From assembly GCF_033954835.1 (NCBI RefSeq), contig NZ_CP121471.1, forward strand, positions 3,404,501-3,468,500: 64,000 bases of DNA, in the 5' to 3' direction. Below the pieces are notes generated by a model. That model worked only from the letters and a program-made list of their open reading frames with translations. It was not told where the DNA came from and searched no databases. This stretch comes from Thiorhodovibrio frisius (GTDB taxonomy: Bacteria > Pseudomonadota > Gammaproteobacteria > Chromatiales > Chromatiaceae). The translations under genes were made by a program, and so were the position numbers. Below, one piece after another: positions 57,303 to 64,000 of the stretch (positions are counted from its first letter, which is position 1; the number at the start of each line of letters is the position of its first letter).

Positions 57303-57410
57303 GACGCCATCCTGCCAGTCCGGTGCCGCGGCTGGCAAGCCGCTCCGCGGACCGCTGTTAGCTGTGCCCGACGAGGCGCTGATGCCAAGGCACCAAGCCG
57401 ACAGATCGCC

Positions 57411-58058
57411 TCAGCCCGCCGTTGAGACGATCAGCGACCCACCCGCGCCAACCAGGAGCACGCCAGCGCCGCGTTGGACGATCCGTCGCATGCGCCTGTC
57501 CTGAACCATTGTGGCCAGCTTGCGCGCGCTCATGGCATAGAGCAGTTTCACACCACCGACGCTCGTTATGGTGACGACCATGACAGCCACCACATCCACC
57601 GCGGTGAGCTGATCGTTTTGCATCACCAAGGGAAAAATGCTGGCATAGAACAGAATCGCTTTGACATCGCCGAGCGTTAACACCAGTCCAGCGAGAAGGC
57701 TCCCAAGCAGTCCCGATTGCGTGACGAGGCTTGGGTTGACGCTGTCGCGTTTCGCGCGTGCTCGCAGCAGTGTGCCGCCAAACCATAGCAGGTACAGGCC
57801 GCCGAGCACCTTGATCAGCACGAACAGTCCGCCCAAGCGCTCGGCCAAGGCCGCCAACCCAAACAGCGCGGTGGCGACAAAGAGGAGGTCGCCCAGGACG
57901 ATCCCGCATGTGACGGCGATACCCTGGGAAAGACCGCCCATGGCCGCGCGCGTGACGACCAATGCGACACTGGTGCTTGGCATCGCGGCCAATGCCAGCA
58001 TGATGGCAAAGAGGATCGATAGATCGCCAATACTCATGGTCAAATTCAATCCGGTCAT
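57411..58058 (-). CDS. LysE-family translocator
   Basis: 215 residues with five to six membrane segments. AAMPSTSVALVVTRAAMGGLSQGIAVTCGIVLGD is the family hallmark, followed by VLGGLYLLWFGG. LysE/RhtB transporters export amino acids or related solutes. The start at 58058 (GCGAGG upstream) is preferred; ATG 58037 is an alternative. Confidence 0.8.
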   Translation of the reverse strand: MTGLNLTMSIGDLSILFAIMLALAAMPSTSVALVVTRAAMGGLSQGIAVTCGIVLGDLLFVATALFGLAALAERLGGLFVLIKVLGGLYLLWFGGTLLRARAKRDSVNPSLVTQSGLLGSLLAGLVLTLGDVKAILFYASIFPLVMQNDQLTAVDVVAVMVVTITSVGGVKLLYAMSARKLATMVQDRRMRRIVQRGAGVLLVGAGGSLIVSTAG

Positions 58059-58134
58059 TGACCTCGCAACAGCTGACCCGGCGCCGGGATTCTCGCATCC
58101 ACCACACACTCACGACCATCTTCAGGGGTTGACC

Positions 58135-58467
58135 ATGCCATTGTCACCAACGTCCTTGCCTGCCATCTTGTCCACAACCGCCCTCGACCTCTTGCTGATG
58201 ACCAGCAGCAACATCAGCCTTGCGTTGGAGCCACTGGTCAAACAAGGCAGCTGTCCCAGCGGCTACCGCACCCAGGGTGACTATTGTGTGCCCGGTTCCG
58301 CTGCGCGGGGTGCCTTGCCGAAATCCAGCAGCTGTCCGGCCGGGTATTACACCAATGGCAGTTACTGCGTGGCAGGCAAGAACGCCAAACCAGCGATTGA
58401 GAAGGTTGGCTCCAGCTGCCCGGCGGGCTGGTATACCAGAGGAAACTATTGCGTGCGTTCGCGCTAA
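58135..58467 (+). CDS. Small protein with three Cys-Pro-Gly-Tyr repeats
   Basis: 110 residues. Three tandem copies of SCP.G[YW].T.G.YCV (about 38, 66 and 93) are separated by about 12-residue linkers. The N-terminal 30 residues are hydrophobic and may be a signal peptide. Each repeat has two cysteines that could form a disulfide, so it may be an exported protein. Not recognised otherwise; similar short repeats occur in unannotated proteins of related bacteria. Confidence 0.6.
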   Translation: MPLSPTSLPAILSTTALDLLLMTSSNISLALEPLVKQGSCPSGYRTQGDYCVPGSAARGALPKSSSCPAGYYTNGSYCVAGKNAKPAIEKVGSSCPAGWYTRGNYCVRSR

Positions 58468-58585
58468 TGGCTCGGCAATGCGGTCGATCCTAGCTTTGCG
58501 CCCGCTGCCTCTAGCGCGTTGAAAGTGCGTTGATCGGATGCTTTGTTTTATACTGGCGGGCTTTTACCACACAGGATAGATCCGG

Positions 58586-58951
58586 ATGGAATATCAGGAA
58601 TTGCATGAGCAACTGAAGGTGCTCGAAGAGCAAAAAGCGGAAATTTCCCGCGCCTTACAAGCCAAACGCAACGACAGGAAAAAGGAACTGGTCGCGGAAT
58701 TCAAGGCGCGCATCAAAGAAGAAGGCTTTGACTTCGATGAAGTCTGCGGTTCGCCCGGCAAGGGGCGCTCACGGCAATCCGGCGCGCGCAACTACCCCGT
58801 TTATGTCGCCAAGGATGATGCCGATTGCGTTTATGTGCGCGGTCCCCTGCCCGGCTGGATGAAAGAGAAAATGTCAGCCCTTGGACTCAACCCTGGTGTC
58901 AAGGAAGACCGCGAGCGCTTCAAGAGCGACTACATGGTTGTGAAGGATTAA
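58586..58951 (+). CDS. H-NS-family-like DNA-binding protein
   Basis: 121 residues: an N-terminal coiled coil ([32 protein letters not shown]) and a C-terminal part with [27 protein letters not shown], similar in layout to H-NS (oligomerisation coil, then DNA-binding loop), though the loop (RGPLPGWM) deviates from the usual WSGRGK..P.W. H-NS-like proteins silence AT-rich foreign DNA. Confidence 0.6.
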   Translation: MEYQELHEQLKVLEEQKAEISRALQAKRNDRKKELVAEFKARIKEEGFDFDEVCGSPGKGRSRQSGARNYPVYVAKDDADCVYVRGPLPGWMKEKMSALGLNPGVKEDRERFKSDYMVVKD

Positions 58952-59142
58952 CTGTCACGCCCCGAAACGATGCTGCCAGTGCCTCGCGGCGCACCGATCA
59001 GAGCGCTCAGGCAGATCGTTCAGGCCCGCATCGGTTCCCCGCTGAGAAGCCTAATAGCCCATCCAACACACCGGCGAATGCCGCACTGAACCACGCCCCT
59101 CCCTCACGACCAAGCTCGCTGCCAAGCAACGCGAGGCCAAAG

Positions 59143-59703
59143 ATGATCGAGCGCATGATCGAGAAGTCCCTGTTCGCATCCCGCTGGATCTTGGCCCCGG
59201 TTTATCTCGGACTCAGCTTGGTGCTTGTTGCCCTGGGGTTAAAGTTTTTTCAGGAGATTTTCCACCTTTTCCTCCATCTTTGGACGATGAAGGAGACGGA
59301 ATTGATTCTCACCGTGCTCACGCTCGTTGATCTGGTGCTGGTCGCCAGTCTGGTGGTGATGGTGATGTTCTCCGGCTACGAGAATTTCGTCTCCAAGATG
59401 GACATCGACGCGGACAGCGAAAAACTGGGTTGGCTGGGCAAGCTCGACCCCAGCACCCTGAAGTTGAAAGTGGCGATATCCATCGTTGCGATTTCGTCCA
59501 TCCATTTGCTCAAGGCGTTCATGAACACCGAGCAGATCGCCAACGACAAACTCCTCTGGTACGTCATCATCCATCTCACCTTCGTTGTCTCGGCGGTCTT
59601 GATGTCGGTGATGGACAAGATATCCTTTTCGGCCCACCGCGATCACTCGCTGATGACCGCTAAACCGACGCCAACTTCAGGCCAAGAATCCCGACCAGTA
59701 TAA
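59143..59703 (+). CDS. YqhA-family (TIGR00645) membrane protein
   Basis: 186 residues with four membrane segments (about 12-40, 55-80, 105-125, 135-155); the openings [22 protein letters not shown] and [11 protein letters not shown] are family signatures. Function unknown. Start ATG 59143; the frame upstream is open but does not resemble a protein. Overlaps the convergent SMR gene by 44 nt. Confidence 0.85.
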   Translation: MIERMIEKSLFASRWILAPVYLGLSLVLVALGLKFFQEIFHLFLHLWTMKETELILTVLTLVDLVLVASLVVMVMFSGYENFVSKMDIDADSEKLGWLGKLDPSTLKLKVAISIVAISSIHLLKAFMNTEQIANDKLLWYVIIHLTFVVSAVLMSVMDKISFSAHRDHSLMTAKPTPTSGQESRPV

Positions 59704-59983
59704 GCCCAACAAAGAAGAACCGCGCCACAGTGGCCGGCTCGCCAAATAGGATCAATCCCAGCGCGAAGGTTCCAACGGCGCCGATACCGGTCCAGACGGC
59801 ATAGGCGGTGCCCATCGGGATTGTCTTCTGCGCTAGCAACAGCAAGGCGCCGCTCGCCGTCATGCAGAGGATCGAGAAGGCGATCCAGCCCCAACGCAGA
59901 CCAGCATCCGAGAGCCCGAGCTTAAGCCCGACCGGCCAGCCCCATTCGAAGACTCCCGCAATGATCAAATAGACCCATGCCAT
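59660..59983 (-). CDS. sugE: SMR-family exporter (SugE/Gdx type)
   Basis: 107 residues with four membrane segments. Glu13 ([13 protein letters not shown]) and [19 protein letters not shown] match the Gdx/SugE subgroup, guanidinium exporters. No guanidine riboswitch was recognised in the short upstream region. Convergent overlap with YqhA. Confidence 0.85.
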   Translation of the reverse strand: MAWVYLIIAGVFEWGWPVGLKLGLSDAGLRWGWIAFSILCMTASGALLLLAQKTIPMGTAYAVWTGIGAVGTFALGLILFGEPATVARFFFVGLILVGILGLKLASV

Positions 59984-60049
59984 CGCCTGATTCTATCCCT
60001 TAGTCGCGATTTTGAAGGAAAACAGTGCCCATGCGTGCCACAGCTCGCA

Positions 60050-62725
60050 CTATGTCGACTGAACAAAGGCTTCTGAACTAACGACCTTCGGCACCAGCCG
60101 CCCGCTTGGGCCAGGCTGCATCAATACGATCTGACGGCTGTGCCCGGGGCCATGGCTGACATGCAGCGGTTTGTCCTTGCCAAAGAAGTACAGCCGGTCG
60201 AAGGGCGTCTCGGTCACGATCCATTGCGCCACCTCACGCATGTCTTCATCCTCGATGATGAAATCAACCGCCGCGCCGAGGCGCGGGCAGATGAGGTTGC
60301 CGATGCGGTTGCGTTCATGCGCGGCATGCTGGTCGCGTTTTGGGTCAATGCGGCCGGGGATCTGTTTCGCCAGCTCGGGTGAACAGAAGCCATAGGTCAG
60401 GCGAATCATGCCGAACCAGTCGATGACCGGATCAAGCACTTGCTCGGTCAGCTCCAGCAGGGCATTCCAGCTCTGCGGCTCTTTGGGCAGATTGGCAAGA
60501 CCGGTGGCCGCTTGCGTCTCGCCGCATTCGATCAGATCGCGAAATCGCAGGAAGCGTCCGCAGGGATCATCCAGTGCTGGCGGATTTTGACTGCGTCGCA
60601 GGCTCAGGCCCTGGACCTCCCAGCGGTGCCGGGCCAGTGTTTCGTCGACCACCTCGGGCGCGGGGCCGTAACCAGTGATATCGAACAACCCGAGCGCGGC
60701 TAGTTGTTCATCAAAAGCGAGCTGTTGCGGATAGTCCGGATGTTCCTCGTTGATATAGCGCGACTTCCAGAACAAATACGGCGGCGTGAAGGGCTCGACG
60801 TAGTCGAAAGTGTCGATGTCCTGCTCGCGCAGCTTGATCTTGACCCGCTCGCGCAGGCGTGGCAGGGCCTGGCCGTCGAAGGCATCGAAGATCAGCAGGG
60901 TCAGCTTGCCGGAAGCGATGTGAATCTTGATCAGATCGGCCTGCTGCACCTCGCCGTAGAGCATGGCGCCGGCGCCGACATAGACCCGCAGCAATGCTGG
61001 GAGTTGATCGACCAGGCTGGCATGCAATTGCAGCGACTGGGCGGGCTCCAGCCAGCCGAGTCCATGCTCGGCGGCCTCCTGACAGGCGGCGGCGATGGCC
61101 TCGGGGTCGGCGATGGCGCGCAGGCGCTCCAGGCCGGCCTGCTGGGCGCTCGGGTAGTCGCCGAAAAAGGCTTTAATGTCGCGTTGCAGACCGGATTCGA
61201 GATGCTTGTAGGGCCGGCGCCGCTCGAACTGGCGCAGGGCAAAGTAGACCTCGAGATCGGCCCGGCGCGCTTCGGCAGCCTGTTCGAGCAGCGCATCGAT
61301 GTAGTCGTCGCCCTGCCATTCGCCTAACTGCTCGCTCTGCTGATCACCCTGCTGATCACCCAACAGGTCGCGCTGATGTTGTTCGATAAAGCGCAGCGCC
61401 TTGCCGAGGGTGCCGAAGGCTTCGGTCAGCGGCAGTAATTCTGCGACCTCCTCCTTGTGGGGTTGGCGCCCGAGAGTCAGCCACTGCGCCCACAGCCGCT
61501 CGAGCGCGTCGCTGTGCTCGGCATAGCGCTCGGCGCGCCGATCGCGGCGGGTGGCGGTGGCTTCGCGCGGTCGCGGTGCTGAAGGCGCACGCAGCCGGTT
61601 GCGCCGACCACGACTGCGCTCAAGCAGAAAGCGCTGCTCGGCATCTTTGTCGCGAAAGACATAGAGCACCCCGGGCGCGACTGTGATGGGCTCTTCATCC
61701 AGCGCACTGGTGAGGAACTGGCGGATTTCGGCTGGGGTGAAGTATTTCTGAAAGGTGCCGCGCTGGGTCAGCAGGCCATCGCGAAAGCGCTCGCCGCCGC
61801 CGGCGTGCTGGCGTTCGCCAATCATCACCGACACCACCAGCAACCGCTCGGCCAGGGACCAGGCGCGGGTCAAGGCTTCGATACGCTCGTCGAAGTCTTC
61901 GATCACATTGATGACGAAGCCGAGATTGACGATATCCGCCGCTTCAATGGGCTGATCGGGCGCGTAATAGGGATCCCAGCCTTGCGCGGGAATGCCGTTT
62001 TCCTGCAAGCCGCGCAGATCATCACCACGCCCGCAGCCATAATCGAACAGCCGCTGGCTGCCGTCGAGAAAGCCATGCCGGGCAAGGCTCTGAATCGGCG
62101 CCGAGAAGCCATAGCGGACCATGGCAGTGCGCTGGCGGGCGGCTGCCCAGTGGTCATGCAACTGGCCGCCGAACTGAATCTGATCGCCGCCCTGCCCCGC
62201 CTCATCGGGCGCATCGGCCTCGCCTTCGACATTGCCGAGCGGCACCAGCTGGTGACCCTCAATGCGATAGCCACGCTCGCGCACCAGGGCCAGCCACTGG
62301 CGCTGATAGCCGATGCGGGTGGTGTCGTCGAACAGCCCGATGGATTCAGCCGCAGCGGTGAGTGCGGCGTATTCCTCCCGACGCGGATGCTCGGGCGGCA
62401 GCAACAGCTCCTTGCGATGCAGGATCGGCGGGTTTAGCGAGCCAGCGTACGTTCGATAGCCAACCTCGCCAGTGCCAGGATCGAAGCGCCAAAGTTCGTG
62501 AAGCGATGGAAATGGGATATCGAAGAAATCGGCATAGTGAAGAAGTGCGATACGGCCGTCCGCTTGGCGCCGCACGACGTTGAACTGGCAGCAACGACTC
62601 GCATCGATTGCCCGCGCAATGGCTTGCTCCCAGTCATTCCTGCGCGTCTCGTCCAAGGCCGACAAGGCATCAATGTGCAGGTAGGTCTGCCCACCAATTT
62701 TTTTTCCTAAAGTGTTAATTGACAC
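60050..62725 (-). CDS. DNA phosphorothioation-associated methyltransferase fused to M15-like peptidase domain
   Basis: 891 residues. The first about 410 match the DNA phosphorothioation-associated putative methyltransferase family (NPPILHRKELLLPPEHP, then the SAM motif FDYGCGRGDD and VVNLGFVINVIEDF). The middle is helical. The last about 170 look like a zinc peptidase of the M15/hedgehog type: GRFLRFRDLIECGETQAATG, VLDPVIDWFG, LTYGFCSPEL, then His (DQHAAHE), Asp (GAAVDF) and His (LHVSH) as putative zinc ligands. Genes of this family lie beside dnd/dpt modules, fitting the FtsK-type neighbour. Confidence 0.8.
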   Translation of the reverse strand: MSINTLGKKIGGQTYLHIDALSALDETRRNDWEQAIARAIDASRCCQFNVVRRQADGRIALLHYADFFDIPFPSLHELWRFDPGTGEVGYRTYAGSLNPPILHRKELLLPPEHPRREEYAALTAAAESIGLFDDTTRIGYQRQWLALVRERGYRIEGHQLVPLGNVEGEADAPDEAGQGGDQIQFGGQLHDHWAAARQRTAMVRYGFSAPIQSLARHGFLDGSQRLFDYGCGRGDDLRGLQENGIPAQGWDPYYAPDQPIEAADIVNLGFVINVIEDFDERIEALTRAWSLAERLLVVSVMIGERQHAGGGERFRDGLLTQRGTFQKYFTPAEIRQFLTSALDEEPITVAPGVLYVFRDKDAEQRFLLERSRGRRNRLRAPSAPRPREATATRRDRRAERYAEHSDALERLWAQWLTLGRQPHKEEVAELLPLTEAFGTLGKALRFIEQHQRDLLGDQQGDQQSEQLGEWQGDDYIDALLEQAAEARRADLEVYFALRQFERRRPYKHLESGLQRDIKAFFGDYPSAQQAGLERLRAIADPEAIAAACQEAAEHGLGWLEPAQSLQLHASLVDQLPALLRVYVGAGAMLYGEVQQADLIKIHIASGKLTLLIFDAFDGQALPRLRERVKIKLREQDIDTFDYVEPFTPPYLFWKSRYINEEHPDYPQQLAFDEQLAALGLFDITGYGPAPEVVDETLARHRWEVQGLSLRRSQNPPALDDPCGRFLRFRDLIECGETQAATGLANLPKEPQSWNALLELTEQVLDPVIDWFGMIRLTYGFCSPELAKQIPGRIDPKRDQHAAHERNRIGNLICPRLGAAVDFIIEDEDMREVAQWIVTETPFDRLYFFGKDKPLHVSHGPGHSRQIVLMQPGPSGRLVPKVVSSEAFVQST

Positions 62726-62875
62726 GGATTACGCTCTTTGGTGCTTGTCAACCTCTTCACAGTCTCACGGTTTTCATGCTCGGAGGAAGCGGCTTGCTAG
62801 TCATCAACCAGCAACCGTTTGTTCCCCCCTCACGAAGCAGTCAGCCTGCCCCAGAATTCAGTGGTCGCTGGTCGC

Positions 62876-64000
62876 CTAGCGAGGCAGCCAGAAGCGTCGA
62901 ATCATCGTGGCCAACTCCTCTGATGCCTCCTCGCCGAGGAAAGGCACTTGGGCGAGTATGGGCTGTCCCTCCCCCGAGAGTTTTGCGGCCAGGTGCCCTT
63001 GTCCGAGTAGATCCTCCGCGCCTGCGTCATCCAGCACGATGCGAGAGTTCTTCTCGTCGGCCACTTTGAGCGCGAGCCGGTTACCGAGATTCGCCCGGAG
63101 CTGCATCGGCAATGCATCTTTGTCGGGGCGCTGGGCGATGAAGAACAGGTGAATCCCCGCCGCACGGGCCTTTGTCGCTAGTTGGCTGACCGCCTTCGTT
63201 ACCGCATCGCGATATTCTGGGATCAGCATCCAGTCCGTCATCTCGTCGTGGAACAGGCAAATGAAGGGTAGGCGAGCATCGGCAGCGACCTTCTGGTTGT
63301 AATGGGAGAGCTTCTTCGCCTTCACGTCCCGGAACAAGACATACCGACGGTTCATCTCTATCACCAGCGCATCCAGCGCTTCGATAGCCTGCTCCTGCTC
63401 AGTAAGCAGCCCGTCGCGTACGTGCGGCATCTCCTCAAGCCACGTGTAATCGACGCCTGCCTTGGGGTCAATCATCACGATGTTGAGATTCTCCGGCGCA
63501 TTGGTCGCGCACAGATCAAGCAGCAGGTTCTGCACGAGAACCCCCTTGCCGCTGCCCGATTCACCTGCGATCAGACAATGCGGCGCATGCTCGGGCTGGC
63601 CACCGAACGGCCCGCGAAGGTTGAGGAACAAGAGCTGCCCGTTGTCTTCTCGCTCCCCGAGCAGGAGATTCAGATTCTCCTGCGGCGCGGTCGCCGGCAG
63701 TGCTCGCCGCGCCCATAGTTGCTCCAAGGCCAGCACCACGCGGTCGGGGCGGCGCACGAGCACGATGACTTCGCCGAGGCCGGGGATGACGCGAATAACG
63801 TCGACGGCATGGGAAGTCTTCAGTTCGAGCTGCTTTCTCTTGATTTTCTCAACGGTGAGATTATCGGAACCTGCAAACCGTATCAGGCCCGCATTGGGGG
63901 TCAGCCGCGTTTCAACGATCTTGGGTTTGAGGCCGTAGTTGAGCAGCGCCTGTCGGAGCGTTGTCCCGGTGCGTTCCAACCATTCACGTGCAGCAGGATC
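62876..64000 (-). CDS. FtsK/SpoIIIE-type ATPase, DptH-like (partial)
   Basis: The reading frame runs open through the window edge, so the N-terminal part is missing; 374 residues are visible. Walker A GESGSGKG and the Walker-B-like CLFHDEMTDWM are followed by RAAGIHLFFIAQRPDKDALP, as in FtsK/HerA translocases. Position and layout suggest DptH, the ATPase of phosphorothioation-dependent restriction, but dndBCDE and dptFG are outside the window, so this remains an inference. Confidence 0.65.
   Translation of the reverse strand, partial: DPAAREWLERTGTTLRQALLNYGLKPKIVETRLTPNAGLIRFAGSDNLTVEKIKRKQLELKTSHAVDVIRVIPGLGEVIVLVRRPDRVVLALEQLWARRALPATAPQENLNLLLGEREDNGQLLFLNLRGPFGGQPEHAPHCLIAGESGSGKGVLVQNLLLDLCATNAPENLNIVMIDPKAGVDYTWLEEMPHVRDGLLTEQEQAIEALDALVIEMNRRYVLFRDVKAKKLSHYNQKVAADARLPFICLFHDEMTDWMLIPEYRDAVTKAVSQLATKARAAGIHLFFIAQRPDKDALPMQLRANLGNRLALKVADEKNSRIVLDDAGAEDLLGQGHLAAKLSGEGQPILAQVPFLGEEASEELATMIRRFWLPR

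Noticed and set aside
60704-61327. Plus-strand frame opposite the methyltransferase gene
   Set aside because: Antisense shadow; the minus-strand gene has clear motifs.

Overview
The window looks like the chromosome of a GC-rich gammaproteobacterium, most likely a purple sulfur bacterium or relative (Chromatiales). The evidence is the gene order carA-carB-greA, nrdA-nrdB with NrdR boxes, pstS-pstC-pstA-pstB and birA-coaX-tRNA-Thr, plus protein sequence character. This placement is an inference; no rRNA or photosynthesis gene is present. About 34 kb of core chromosome (15.07-49.12 kb) is flanked by two accessory segments, each meeting the core at a tRNA gene.

Left segment (1-15.07 kb) is the integrase end of an integrative element inserted at the 3' end of tRNA-Ser(CGA). 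It carries a plus-strand run like the recombination block of SXT/R391-type conjugative elements: YqaJ exonuclease, MoxR/CobS-like AAA+ ATPase, WGR protein, DUF3150 protein, CobT-like VWA protein, two small unknowns, a zinc-finger/Toprim primase-like protein and RadC. Then come a DUF433 protein, HicB/HicA-like genes and a DnaQ-like exonuclease. A DnaT-like/DnaC-like replication pair lies on the minus strand, followed by AlpA, an HTH protein and a tyrosine integrase. Two features recur: five genes or gene groups are preceded by a G/C-run leader with two possible pseudoknot or hairpin pairings, resembling the candidate STAXI RNA motif; and three of the first four proteins end in a Trp-Phe tail. 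The intergenic spaces are unusually rich in perfect hairpins, with eight in about 280 nt at 5829-6108.

Core segment: mepA and ampG (murein recycling), a candidate small RNA, a carA-carB-greA operon, DUF2835, a diheme cytochrome c, class Ia ribonucleotide reductase with NrdR and DnaA sites, a CBS protein, a Cu/Zn efflux permease with an HMA domain, two glycine-zipper lipoproteins, a Rap1a/Tai-like protein, sugar or nucleotide enzymes (YeeZ-like, APH kinase, GT4), the Pst phosphate transporter, DUF423, rsmE, sanA, an M61 peptidase with PDZ, birA, coaX and tRNA-Thr(TGT).

Right segment (49.12-64 kb) is a second accessory region beginning at tRNA-Thr. It has no integrase, but holds integrase-arm-like repeats and an AlpA paralogue. 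It carries DNA repair genes (an S24/LexA-like protease without a DNA-binding domain, RecD2 helicase, SRAP/YedK abasic-site protein), a DnaA-box cluster, a decayed macro-domain-like gene and metabolic or transport cargo. It ends with a DNA phosphorothioation-linked pair: an FtsK/DptH-like ATPase cut by the window edge, and a phosphorothioation-associated methyltransferase that appears fused to an M15 peptidase-like domain.
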